Program-made: the position numbers and the translations under genes | In this document: positions 45,950 to 57,712 of the stretch, piece by piece | Numbering within the stretch: position 1 is the first letter of the stretch | Layout: each line of letters opens with the position of its first letter | Notes under the pieces: model-generated | What the model was told of the DNA's origin: nothing | Database searches by the model: none | What the model saw: the letters and a program-made list of their open reading frames with translations, nothing else | Source: Phallus indusiatus | Taxonomy: Eukaryota; Basidiomycota; Agaricomycetes; Phallales; Phallaceae | Direction of reading: 5' to 3' | Length of the DNA stretch: 64,000 nucleotides | Assembly: GCA_027605045.1 (NCBI GenBank) | Contig: JAQFWX010000026.1 | Span: forward strand, 434,001 to 498,000

Positions 45950-48914
45950 CTATGCATATGGTGGTGGTGACTGCGTTTCATTTGCAATTCGAACGTGACC
46001 TAGAGCACCATAGTCCACAAGGGAAGACGGACTACTAGGTTCATTGAGCTCAGAAGATGGTACGGGTCGTCCGCCAGGTATCAAGGCTGGTGGTCGATGA
46101 GTGGAAGGGGAAGTGGCCGCAGACTCGGCGGCAGGCGCAGTTGCAACGAGTCCGTGATCAATACTAGGCCTAGGGCTGGGACTGGAGGGTAAAAATCTTC
46201 TTTTATTTGCGTCACCATCTTTTGCTGCACGTTTAAACGCAGCCGCTGAGATAGTTCGCGGACCGCCGATGCTGCTAGTGGTTTGAGGGGAAGGAATCGA
46301 GATATTAGACGCCGAGGCTGCGCTATAATAGTCCGTCCGCGATATTGAAGTTGTTGAAGGTATTTGAGGCAATGCTTCAACATGTTGCGACGAATAGGGA
46401 TACCCGCTTGGCGCGGCGATAGGAGAAGCATTTGATTGCGCTTGACCAGGTGGGTTGAGAGGACTGGGTGTCTGACGAACTATCGAGGGTTGTTGCTGAT
46501 ACTGATACGAGGGTGTATTAGTCTGGGAAGGACTTGGATATGATGCTTCACGTTCTTGTTGGAATTGCGGTTGTTCCACTTTAGTAGAGATAGGTGGAAG
46601 AATTGGTGGCGCCTCTTGTTGTTGTTGTTGTTGTTGTTGTTGGGGCAACGAGGTGAAAGCCGGAGGCATAGGGAACCCGAGTGTGTCCATCTCGCGAGCA
46701 ATTTCTCGAGCAGCAGCTGCGTTACGTTCGTGTTCATCATCTTCATAATGGTCATCTTGATCGGTGGTAAAGACTTCATGATCGTACGCGGGATTCCCCA
46801 TAACTTCACCACCACCATCACCACCATCACCACCACTATGACCACCATGGCCACCACCACCATCATGCTCTTCGTCTTCTTCTCCGCCAACTTCTTGAGG
46901 TACATCCAAGTTTTCGGTAGATTCTTGACCGCCTGTGTAGTTCACATGAGAAACTGTTCCAAAACATCGAAGGATCAGGGTATAGGGTAGGGGGTATCGA
47001 TAGATATAAATAAAGAAATAAAGAAAAAGAAAGAAGGTTTCCACCAGTTCTTCTATCCCTGGTGTCTTCTAATCCACGGCATACCCTCGTCTTCAAACTC
47101 CCACTCACCATCTGACAACTTCCGTCTGGATCTACGCGGGGTGCCTCCTGACCACGCACTGGGCTGTTGCTGTTGCTGTTGCTGTTGCTTTAGTCCTCGA
47201 GAATATATTGGGCTATCGACCCCAGGAGCAATTGGTGGCCCGCCAGATACCTCGATACTAGGAGTCCGGAAGCGTACGCCAACTGTGATGTCCTGGCTGC
47301 TTTGATCATTATTCTGGTTTCCATATTGCGTGTAAGGTAGCTGTGATTCTTCAGTCGTGTATGGTATAGCTTTACGGTTGACCTGGGTGCTGGGGCTTGA
47401 GGCAGTGGTTGTCGAGGTTGTGGTCGAGGTAGCACCAGACTCGCCGCCTTCCGCGAATCGCAAAGCCATCGCGACGTTGGTACCAAAGTTGTCAGAAGGA
47501 CCGATCTCAGACGGCATTGAGATAATGGGTGGAGGCTGACGACTTTTGACAGGAAAGGTAGCAAATCGATCAGCACCGCCAGCTCTTCCACCTGTTGTAA
47601 CGCTTGCAAAATCGGAGGTAGGAGCAGGAGCAGTTTGAGAACCGTATTGTCGCTGTGATGATGACGATAGCTCTCCCAATTCGTTGCTAGGTAACGCGGC
47701 ATAATTGGACGACATGGTATTGCTCGTTGTGTCGGCGTAATTTGTCGGTGCATAATACTGCGAACTACCATAGGGATTGGAATATGGGGCAGGTTCATCG
47801 GAGACTCGAGATGGTTCGACGTCCGAGTTACGTGGAGCGTATGCATCAGGGTTGGTGGTTACTTCGGGTCCTGGGTTGAAGACGACTTTGGCCATACATC
47901 GCGATACTTCATCCACAATTGCCGTAGTTTTGGAATGAGACTGAAAAAATGCACGTGGCTGACCCGGTGACGTGGGATCCAGTGGTATTTCCTGTTGTGG
48001 TAGTTAGTTACTTTGCATGGCATTCAAAGCTTTGTATTTTTTACATCAATCAGAAGTTTCCCGAGCTCTCCAATGATCTAGTAACGAGAATGTTAGAGGC
48101 ATCATATCTCCATGTGACCTTGAACGTACCGTTGCCTTCTCCCCCAATTCCAGCAAACCACCGAACTTTAAAGCCATAAAATTACGAGAACATAACCGTT
48201 TAAAGTCTCCTAACTTAGTCTCCTCAATTGTAATTTCGGTATCAAGCTGTCGAATCTCATCTCTGAGTTGATTCAGAAGTAAGGTCTGGGTAGGGAGATT
48301 TTTATTCTACAGAGATGAGAAAGATCAGAAACAATACGCCTATATTCATATCATAAGAAGAAACTGGACTACATACCTCTCCTGACATCTTGCTCAATTT
48401 CTTTTCAGCGGCGTCGGCTTTTGATGCTACATTTTTCCTCTTTCGTTTCAATTCTTCAAGTTTCTCTTCGCGGGTTCGAATGGTCTTCAAATGTGCTCGG
48501 ACAGAGTGTTCGTGATTGGCGTAATTGTTCAAAGCAGCACTTAGATATCCAAATATTGATGCCGAATGAGACATTATGTCCTAGGAGAAAAAGTGCTGAG
48601 AAAGAGAGAAGAAGAAGATATAAGACATCTGCAGACCGACATACCCCCAAGTCTTCACCTTCACCCAGTCCCCAACTCTTCAATGATTCTGAGGCTTTAG
48701 AGAATTCGATAGCTAGCTTCTGCATTCTGGAAAACGGGGGAATTAAGAACAAGTGTGATTGCAATCGATGATTATGAATTACATACGTTGTTAAGATTCC
48801 CTTCTCGTTTATAATGACATCTTGAAGAAGCCTAAGGTCCTTATTTCCTAAAGCCGGTATCGTAGAGGTATGAGCGATTTTGTTAGCAAAAGAAGTTGTC
48901 TTGCTTCTAAACAT
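45950..48914 (-). CDS. Eisosome PIL1/LSP1-type BAR-domain protein with long disordered tail
   Basis: Seven exons (48787-48914, 48645-48726, 48377-48580, 48130-48306, 48045-48077, 47085-47991, 45950-46932) give 837 residues. Residues about 1-240 form the Pil1 domain: FRSKTTSFANKIAHTSTIPA, then KLAIEFSKASESLKSWGLGE, YANHEHSVRAHLKTIRTREE, MALKFGGLLELGEKAT and IIGELGKLLIDEIP. This BAR-like coiled-coil assembles on the inner plasma membrane to form eisosomes. The remaining about 600 residues are low complexity: Ser/Thr/Pro/Tyr-rich, two glutamine runs (8 and 9), and a Gly/His/Asp-rich acidic block. Typical yeast Pil1 is about 340 residues, so the tail is unusually long, although extended versions are common in basidiomycetes. 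Probably phosphorylated, by analogy. Confidence 0.93.
46616..46642. repeat. Trinucleotide run encoding nine Gln
   Basis: A pure TTG run on the plus strand, i.e. nine CAA codons in the eisosome protein. A pure run like this is likely length-variable. Confidence 0.85.
46805..46865. repeat. CACCAC/CACCAT-rich triplet tract
   Basis: An imperfect CAC/CCA/CAT triplet tract that encodes the Gly/His/Asp-rich block of the eisosome protein on the minus strand. Confidence 0.75.
47164..47187. repeat. Hexanucleotide run encoding eight Gln
   Basis: Alternating CTG and TTG triplets on the plus strand, four copies of a six-base unit, encode eight Gln in the eisosome protein tail. Confidence 0.85.
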
Positions 48915-49495
48915 GGCTTCTGAAGAATATAGCAAGACAGCAGGGTTACAATAAGAGAAGGAAAATGAGAGTCGTGGTCGTTCGTCAGATGTGGTCTTAT
49001 GTCAGCGAAGAATCCGGTGCACGAAAGCTTGGAGCGGAGAGGAGCGGAGGCGGGATGCCGGAATATGTAAAGTCCACAGTCATCCACAATCGTCTATACG
49101 TGTCATCAGTCCTCGTGACGAAAAGAAAAACCTTCGAAAGCAAATTGTATTCTGGCTATGGTTCATGGTTTACATCTATAGTAATTCTGTCTGGGCTGAA
49201 TGCTTTTAATAGTCTCAAGTTTACGTATATACATACATATCTCTGCTCCACCGTACCTTTGGAGCAACGAATTTGAGGAGTTAGCCTATCACCAGCATTC
49301 TAATAGTGCATAAGAGTCAGTCTTATCGAGTATTTTTAAAATAGATATCTGAACTAAATATAATTTAGCGGCCTCTTCTGTAATACGTTTCTACAACACA
49401 ACGACTGAAGCCCAGCCACAGCCAGTCTTAAGCAGAACAACGCCGCCGGGATCCGGTTTTGCCGGTCAAGTGAAAGTCACAAAACACCCCGTGGT
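48915..49495. promoter_or_regulatory. Divergent intergenic region, eisosome and deaminase genes
   Basis: About 580 bp between two divergently transcribed genes. No supported gene. Frames around 48965-49276 lack family resemblance. Confidence 0.45.
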
Positions 49496-50994
49496 ATGTC
49501 TCTCAATCACGATGATGTCTCGCACGTCGTCGCCCTAGCTGCATCTCTAAACTTACGCGATCTTCGTCGAACTGGGAGGAGCAGAAAGATAGAATTACCT
49601 GGGGATGTGGCCACTTTGATGGATGCTCTAGCCAGGATTTGTGTCTCGGAAGAAACAGGGGAAACTTTGGCTGTTGGTGTTCAAATCCTACCTCAGAACT
49701 CTATCCGCTTCACATTCGCGTCTGATGCCAATCAAACAAGAAAACCTATCGACAGGGAGGCGTTTGCTGGAGGCAAACATAGAGAAGAAAAGCTTACGTC
49801 CCATATCCGTTCCGTCTGGAAGATACTACAGTCCATATCTGAGCGATGCAGGCTACAAGACCGCGACGAGCTACAATTACAAAAGGATCTACAAGACGTC
49901 TGCGAGAGAGAAATCGGACAGTTAAAAACCGCCGTCTATTCGTATGGATACAAGAGATTCAGATATTGCGTGCTCAAGCAGAACAGATGGGACTACTTCT
50001 GCTTGTTTACCGAGCTATGTTCCGCCGTCGAACCTGCTGGAGGCAACGCGTCTCGATCTGATTTTTACGCAGAACTCCAACAGTTCTACAGCTTCATGAC
50101 GGTCCTGGTTCACGAGCATCTGAAACGTGAAGACTCTCCCGGCGCAGGTTTCCTTTATCTAGTCTCAGGGGTGGGTCTGCTTGGACGACGTATTCTGGGT
50201 CGTCATCTAACAGATTGTGAATGCATGCCCGTGAAAGTTTGTCGAGGTGATATTTATATCTTCAGACGTTCCGCACAACGACTTTTTTTTATAAACTTTG
50301 ATCAATTTTTATAGATCCAAGGTGGCTAAACCGACCACCGTTCTCCTTGACAAACTACATACAAAAGGTCATCGCACTGGAGCAGCACATTGGTGACATT
50401 ATTGGATTTACAGCTTTCGTCCGTAACAGGGAAATCATCCTAAGGCATCTTGAAGTCGTGCACGTTTCAACAATGTCTTATCCGATTTCTGAACCACCAT
50501 CCTGGAAGAAAGTTCTATCAGCCATAATGACTTCTGGCCATAGGACACCAATGGACGAATCCATGCTATTGGAGGCGTTGAATTCCGCCTTGCCGCTTTC
50601 TTCCTCTTCTTTAGGCATTATGAATCCAGTTTTCACAACACATTATCCTATTCATTGTGAAGTGGCTCTTATTAACCATTACGTCGCGAATCCTTCCCCT
50701 CCTCCCCTGCGTCAAATCGGTGGATCTAAACAAACTTGCTCTGCTTGCTCATCGTATATCAAGGCTTCAAACAAGAGTCGGAACATCAAATTTGATCCCA
50801 AGGCGTGCAGCGGAAAATGGTACTTTCCCTGGAGTTTTTCATCTTACGATCCAAATATCATCATTCAACAAACGTTCTCTGATATGATTAAGAAGATCAT
50901 GGCTTGCCTCGTGACTCGGAAAGTAGTAGTTCAACCAGATGTCACCGGGTGGGATGAAGGAAACGCCGATACTGCGATTGAAAATCCTCTGTAG
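49496..50994 (+). CDS. OTT_1508-like predicted nucleic-acid/nucleotide deaminase
   Basis: Two exons (49496-50246 and 50315-50994) give 476 residues. The C-terminal half has His364-Cys-Glu366 in YPIHCEVALINHYV and, 26 residues on, Cys392-x-x-Cys395 in IGGSKQTCSACSSYI. This is the H(A/C)E...CxxC zinc site of the cytidine-deaminase-like fold, in the arrangement seen in the OTT_1508-like deaminase family that is abundant in mushrooms. KWYFPWSF follows. The N-terminal half is helical with no motif I recognise; a basic segment (RRTGRSRKIEL) lies near residue 24-34. Family work places these deaminases among predicted effector or defence-linked enzymes, but the substrate is unknown. No signal peptide is visible. 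The intron donor is GTGATA and the acceptor TTATAG. Confidence 0.8.
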
Positions 50995-51163
50995 AAAAGC
51001 GAACCAGTTTGACAAAATTTTAAATCTATGTATTCAACCTAATCCATGTATCCAATAGATCTCTGAGTTCCGTTAATCCGTCAAACACAAAAAGCTATCG
51101 ATCACAGCTCAATGAAAGATATTTTTACAAGTAATTTTGCGCGCATCTTGAATAACTAAAAAA

Positions 51164-53234
51164 TTAAACCCGGTATCTCCAAGAAGGATGTTTATCTCCC
51201 AGCTCTCTTCTCAATTCCAGTTCTTCTCGTTCGTTCCATCCTTTCTCCCAACCTTTGCTTCCTACAGCATTCCCGGCGTTCTCAGTAGTAATACCCTTGT
51301 CATTAGCTAATTTATCCCGTTTAATATTTTCTCGTCGCATTAAAAACCAGAGAGCAAGTGCAGCGAAAGCGACAACAAAGGTGTACCCAATTGCGATTAT
51401 CTATGTTAAAGATGATAGGATTTTTTTCGGAAAACAGTGACACCGAAAATAAATGTTACATACATTGGGAGTTCGGAAGTTGTGAGCTGAAAGACTTGGT
51501 CGGTATAATAAAGAGCCTGCAGTGGCACTCTTTTTTGAGTTCGTGTGTCTCTCAAATTCGCGAGCAAAGACAGAGAATTCTTACCAGTAATGGCACCTAT
51601 ATCGCCAAGCGTTATTTGTAAGGCAAGAACGACAGCCTGCCCAGAAAAAAAAAAGAGCAACGTGTCAGTCTCAAGTGCTTCAGCGACGCAGTCTTTGCGT
51701 GATACTGACGCGTTTTGTCTGAGCAGAGACATTCTCGCCTGGCCACGATAAAAGCAGTGCGTTCGCAGTGTATACACCACATACGATGACAAACGTTCCG
51801 AAATACTGCGAACCAGCAGTAGGGGTAGCTATTCTAGAAACGATGACAATTTTCTTTTTTTAAGTTCCTTATTGATGCACCGAGAAGTGGAGACTCACAA
51901 GATGATATAACCGACTAGAGCTACAAAAGAGGAAACTATTATTGAAAGCGCTATGCGATTATATTTTGACGTCAACCAAACAACGAGGTTAGTAATGATG
52001 AACGTGGCCTGCAAACTCAGAATTATAGAATTATATAAACCTATCAATGAAGATGAAAAGACATACCGCATATGGTGGAGTAGTCAAAAGCTACATATGT
52101 AGGGAATGTATTTGGCATTGAACTTGTCGAGCGCATGAGAAACTATGCGTCAAACCCACCTGAGCTTTCCACGTAGCAAAGCCAAGATTATTGATGATTG
52201 TAGGAAGAAACAGCGAGATTGAATACATTGTAAACGCGCCGCCATGGAAGACGAGTCCGTACAGGTACGATAGAGGGTCCACCAGAGCTTGTTTTACACC
52301 CTCCAGTTAAACGGCTCTAAATCTGCAGAATCCGTTTCACGACGTAACCTTGCGATCAATCTTTCTCTCTCTTCTTCCGTGAGAAAGGATGCATGTTGTG
52401 GCCACGATGGAACTAAGAAATAAGCCAAGAAAGAGACAGCAATGGTTATGAGACCCTCAACGATGAAGATCCATGCCCATCCTGGTTTGCCGCCTCCGTT
52501 GATAAGACCTAGCAGATATGCAAGCACTCCACCGAATGCGCCAGCGAGCGCTGACCCAGAAAAGAAAAAGGAGACACGCGACGAACGTTGGCGTCGTGTA
52601 TAGTACATGGAAAAGACGTATGTTACTCCTGGAAAAAGACCGGCCTCTGTTGCGCCGAGAATGAACCGCACGGCATAAAACCCAGCCTTGTTAACGACGA
52701 GTCCTTGACAAACGCTGATAACGCCCCATATTAGGGTAATTGTCGGCAACCAAACCTTGGGAGAAGTACGTTTCAGAGCAATGTTTGCGGGGATCTCGAA
52801 AAGGACGTCTAGTAAACAAGAGTTGACAAAGATAAGCCATAATGCCATCAAATATAATAGAAGCCTTACAGCCGACGAAATATAAAGCAAGACCAGCTTG
52901 TTCATTTACAAGTGAGTTCTTGGAATTAATGTACGCTTGAAAATTGAACACACTGTTGTATTGGGCCCCCTTCAAGTTGATCTGGGTCGCAAGACCGTCA
53001 ACTTTGGCATTACCGACATTAGACCTAACAAAAGCAAATCATTGGCAATGGAAAAAAGCTTAAAGTATGGAGAAAATGAAGTCACCTATCCAAAAATGAC
53101 AGAAGATATAGCGAAGTCAGTATTGGAAGTAAATTCCAATCAATTTTCCTAGTAAGAGCCCTTTCCGCTTCTTCTTCTTTGGAGTTAATTGCTTCTGAAC
53201 TATGATTACTTGCTTTTTCAAAGGAGCTATCCAT
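51164..53234 (-). pseudogene. MFS transporter, allantoate/nicotinate permease type, with frameshift
   Basis: The start at 53234 opens MDSSFEKASNHSSEAINSKE, then RKIDWNLLPILTSLYLLSFL ending in DR. After an intron come SNVGNAKVDGLATQINLKGA, then YNTGLALYFVGYVLFEIPAN and VWLPTITLIWGVISVCQG. These are the landmarks of the anion:cation symporter (Dal5-like) MFS family, with about 12 helices. At 52299-52301 the frame breaks: EPFNW is followed by a stop, yet VKQALVDPLSYLYGLVFHGG continues in another frame. One extra base in the G-run would restore it. Later exons read SWPGENVSAQTKR and AVVLALQITLGDIGAITG, and the protein ends near HPSWRYRV at 51164. Either a recent pseudogene or a homopolymer sequencing error; the rest is intact and under apparent constraint. 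Confidence 0.8.
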
Positions 53235-53556
53235 GATCGGATGCGGGTACTGAAGAAGCACCCAACATTACAATTGAAAATTGTGGTCGTTTATCAACCT
53301 GTGAGAATTTGGAAGCGTCCAATGGAGCCATGTCGTTGTATTGCGTGCTTAATGAGCGTTCTTGCACCATTATTTATGACCGAAAGCGTTGTGATGCGAC
53401 GAATCCTATTGTAGTAGGCCGTATTCAGACAGGATAATTTTAGCCGCAAAAAGATTCACTTTTTTAATGCAGTATTATTACGCCCAAGAACGACGTTCTT
53501 CGGGCCCAATCCTAATTCGAAGTTGGTAAAAGAGGAAGAGAGAGAGAGAATGTTGA

Positions 53557-53655
53557 GGGTATGATCGATTTCAATTCGGTCAATTTTTTAAAAAGATGCA
53601 TAAAGAGATGGTGAGGTAGTACGGAGCAGCGTGAAGCTCTTTCAAAACGCGTGCC
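53557..53655. repeat. Direct repeat A flanking glycosyltransferase 2
   Basis: This stretch matches 57388-57480 in order: GGGTATGAT, GA.TTCAA, CGGTCAAT, GAGATGGT.AGGTAG and TTTCAAAACGCG. The copies are in the same orientation about 3.8 kb apart, on either side of the gene at 53990-56045. Confidence 0.75.
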
Positions 53656-53989
53656 GATGTGGTTCCCTGCACCATGCCACCACCATGTCGTGTCCAAACT
53701 GACTTTGAATTGAAAAAAAAGAAGCGCTCGAACTGCTACAAGCGTCCTGCAGCGTCCTGACGCACTCTCTAATCTCTATCCAACTGTCTTTCGTAATTAG
53801 AGAAAAACACCTTTCATTTTCCCACTTCATGTTGCCCACAAGTTAGAATCTAAATTTCTGACAAACGAATTTTTTTCATCATATTAAAATTACTTTTTGT
53901 AATGGATTTTTACATAAATACACATCCTCAATTGCTTGGCGCCTACTTGGGGGAGAGGTAATATCTCCAGATCTCCCTATTTTATCTTT

Positions 53990-56045
53990 TCATGCGCTCA
54001 GATAATCACGAATAAACCTCTCTAAGTCTACAGCAGAGGATCCACCCTCTTCTAACCCAGCCCTTATCTTTTCTTTCAAGATGCGAACATTCTCCCGTTT
54101 TTCTTTTCCGTCTTCGCCAAATGCTTTTGCGAGAATCTCCTTTATCTCAATGTTCAGAGCTTCTAAGGTTCCTTTGGGCGTAACACCTCTGTACATGGGT
54201 TTTAGTCCTAGCCCCGATCTTCCCTCGATGACTTGATATGCGACGTTGAGTGTTAGCGATAGATATGCTGCGTTGACAGGCTGTTCTGCGTCCAAGGGCC
54301 ATGCAATCCTGCAAAGATAAGGATCGTCACCAACAGGTATTTCGGTAGAACATAAGCTCTGAGAACAAACATAGGAACACCTTGAATGATAGCTTCCATC
54401 ATGCTGTTGTGCCCACAATGAGTCACGAACCACCCAGTTGCACGATGTTGAAGGACAGCCTGTTGAGGTGTCCATTTGCACATTAAAGCTGTGTCAAATT
54501 TGTTAAACTTCTTCAAAATACGCTCGGGAATTATCCCAAGCCTTGGTTCGTCATACGAAAGTAACTGCGAATATTATAAATATGTTGAAACCCAATTGAC
54601 ATTGCGTAGTTTCAAAACTTGCAAAGGGTATTCTTGAATCAAGAATATATTCAAAAACGTCCCAAATGCCTTCTCCTATCGGCCAGAATATTGATCCGAA
54701 AGAAACCTTCAGAAGAAACAATGACTCGAAAAGAAAAGTTCTGTATAATTTGAGACGTACGTAAAGGAGTGAATGTGTGCCGAATCTCGCATAGACCCTA
54801 TCTAAGAAAGTTATGACGTCTCTCTCTTCCTTCGGAATAGTGTGCAAATCAAATAAAACCTCTTTGAAGAAAAAGTTTGGAAATATAGGCCCGACGTTGT
54901 ACATCGGTTTGTTCGATTCCGCATACCAAGCTGCTGTGGCTTTGGTTCCTTCCGGCTCAAAAGCCAGACTGGTGGCCGATACCATGCCATCACATTCGTG
55001 TAGCATCCTGAATTCGCTGATAAAACCCAGATTTTGGAAGATATGTTAATTAAAACTCACGTGAAGGCCTGTTTATATAGCGATATTTGTACCGCCAATA
55101 CTTGTGGCTTTGAAAGCTAATCAAAACAGAGAAAGTTAAGATATTATGAAAGAAACCCACGTCGCTCTCATTAGCATAATACTCATAGTCGTACATAGGT
55201 GGCATCCCTGGTAGCGTGATGACATCTCCTGCCTTTGGGCGCACGATCTACAATAATATACCACCAAGCTCCAGTCGTCTTCATAACAGAAGGTACTTTA
55301 CCTCCAGTTCAGCCTTCTCGTATGATATTCCTGTCCTTTCCACTAATGCCTTCGCTTTGACTTCGATATCTCCCAACCCTCCAAGGGCCTCTGGACCTAT
55401 CAAACGCATCATCGGACCAAGAGCAGTAGAGCTCCAGCATAATATTGGAACCATGCGTTGAGTTATTCTACGAATAACATAAACACCAGCAAGGAAAAAG
55501 AACTAAGCACAAGATTGTTAGTTATTAGTCTAGTTAGTGATAGTGCGTGCACTAACGTCTGCGATGACAACGTTCGGCGCTTGCATATATGTGTGTGTTA
55601 CCCCGGATGCGCACATTATAGGAGTCAAGAAATGTAATGAGATGTAGAAAGATTCAAAGGCTTGGAGCATGGTGGGTATAAGGACCATGATGTCTTTCCC
55701 TTCTCCTCCCAGGCTTATGACGCTGGATCAGAGTAACGTTAGTAATCTGAATGACCTATTCGCATAACGACGTACTGAATATGATCTTTCAAAGGCTGAT
55801 TTTCCTTGGATTGTAGATATCGATCAATCTCCTTCTCGACCAAATGTTTGAAATCGCCAACAACAGGCAGGGTTATGACAATGGAAGCAGGGCGCTTTTG
55901 TACAAGTTTGCAAGCTAACCCTATCAATGGTCTTAAATGACCTGGAAAGAATAAAAAATTAGGAAGATGCTGAAGGAAGGCCGACGATAATGTTACCCCA
56001 TGCTGGTGGTGCGGCTAACAGTACGTGTGAAGTGCCTGAGGACAT
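53990..56045 (-). CDS. UDP-glycosyltransferase 2 (GT1 family)
   Basis: Starts [19 protein letters not shown] at 56045, with an intron in the Gly codon just before the catalytic His, exactly as in the plus-strand gene at 8180. Later exons read [40 protein letters not shown] and VSFGSIFWP. The donor-site region is [20 protein letters not shown], then [16 protein letters not shown], then [12 protein letters not shown]. It retains the THCG histidine and the closing acidic-Gln pair (Glu-Gln here, Asp-Gln in the other copy). About 11 exons; not all boundaries were traced. Probably cytosolic, with a small lipophilic acceptor. The similar start and intron position show common ancestry with the 8.2-kb gene, but the sequences have diverged a good deal. 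Confidence 0.88.
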
Positions 56046-57387
56046 TGGTGGTTGTTGGACTGTGTGGTACAGAAAAGCAGCCGCATTGGTAGTCCATTAT
56101 ATCTGTATCTTCTTCGCCTCATGTCCCTCGAGATGATTCGTCATTGCTGCTTTGCGTTGGGAACTAGGAAGGGAAAGCAGAATATACCTCAAGTGCAATC
56201 AAGCCCTAACTGGGCGTCATAGAAGAAGCAGCCAGGCGGACGATGAAGTTCTAATTAAAGGTCATCAGTTGGAAGTGTACGCACTTTGTAATTGCGTGAT
56301 GTTACGGACCTTGGATTGGTTGGAACAGCTTTCAACATTGCATCGGCTCAAAGTCAAGAACTTCGTAAACATTACAAAACAATCATGCGCATCTACTTTG
56401 GATTCTTTGTGCTACACGAGAAGACATATAAACAGATTGATTATATTGCAATTCGCATGGAGCTTACACCCCACCGGCCGGATGCTCAACGAACCCGATG
56501 CTAGAACGCGTCCATCCGAGATAAGCGGCAGAATCACCTGAGTGATTGAGATTGCTGCAACCTTTGATGAGGATTTGCGGCGTTGATTCTATGTCAGCAA
56601 AATTCTTGATGAACGGTTCGATGTATAAATCAAGGACGAGGGACCGCCCGTTTTTTCAGAGGGGTTGAAGGATGTAGCCGAGAATTTGGAAAGGGAAGTC
56701 TGGACTCCTCATAGGTCAGGGATGATGAAACGATGAGTTAGTGTTGTAGTACAGGAAACAATTGTTAGATGCAGGTGTCATGATCGTGAAAACCGGATAG
56801 TTGACTAATAATGGAGAGAACAAAGGTGGCTTGCGAGCCGCTGGGCACGTGCATAGAATGGTTGTGTTCGTCGAGAATTAACGTCATCCGGGGCGGTATA
56901 AACGGGCAGTTGATAACCTGAGTCTCCTTATGATCGCGAAGAAAAGCCAAGGGAATAGTTTCATGGGCATGGTCGCTGTCGGGGATACGATTGGGCTGAC
57001 GGGGCTAACTAGGTCTTCAGGTAGCCCTAAACTCAGTTCAGTACAACCTGGATCTGCGGATACTTCTTCCAACCACTGGATTCCTGCACGCTCAGGGTTG
57101 ACCGCGGAGACTTTGGGGTACGACTGTTCACGGTACGACTATTTGGTAGTAGCAGAGGAAGAACATGAGGAATCCATGACGGCTGTCTGTGCAATTACCG
57201 GTTCGTCAGTCGTTTCAGTCAGGGAGGATCCGGTCACAGCAGTTCCCTCCGAGATTGGCTGGTAAAGGGCATCGTTCTTCACAAAGCGGTCGGAAGCAGA
57301 AGGGGGGAAATGAGGTACTTCAGTGAATCGCATTTACATAACAAAGTGAAACCTAAAAGTACATGTTAACATATAATTCGGAGAAGT
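56046..57387. other. Intergenic, unsupported frames on both strands
   Basis: Overlapping open frames exist at 56930-57265 (plus) and 56765-57333 (minus). The minus-strand ones are Ser/Thr/Glu-rich and could be a fragment of a gene, but I could not link them with splice sites and recognise no family. Confidence 0.4.
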
Positions 57388-57480
57388 GGGTATGATTGAC
57401 TTCAAGCCGGTCAATATTCAAAGAAGCGTAATGAGATGGTCAGGTAGAAAACGCCAGCGTCATTTCAAAACGCGCGCCTA
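57388..57480. repeat. Direct repeat B flanking glycosyltransferase 2
   Basis: Partner of 53557-53655, about 93 bp, imperfect, same orientation. It lies upstream of glycosyltransferase 2 and downstream of the orphan gene that ends at 57713. Confidence 0.75.
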
Positions 57481-57712
57481 ATTGTGTAACCATTCGGGCA
57501 TTCGGGAGTGCTTTCGTCAACAAATTTGGTATTCCAATCACCTATAGTGCTACTAGCTTCGTACCGTTGTGTCATGGAGCTATCGTCAAATTGGTGAAGT
57601 TCATGGTCAAACTGCACTGCTTTTGCTTCTTGAGTAAACATGCAATATTAACGAATTATCCAGATAAACCATAGTAGATACAAAAAAGAGCAACTTGAAA
57701 TCGAATAACATC

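Noticed and set aside
56765..57333. Overlapping frames on both strands, one Ser/Thr/Glu-rich
   Set aside because: They mirror each other on opposite strands and I could not link either set with GT-AG introns into a protein of recognisable type.
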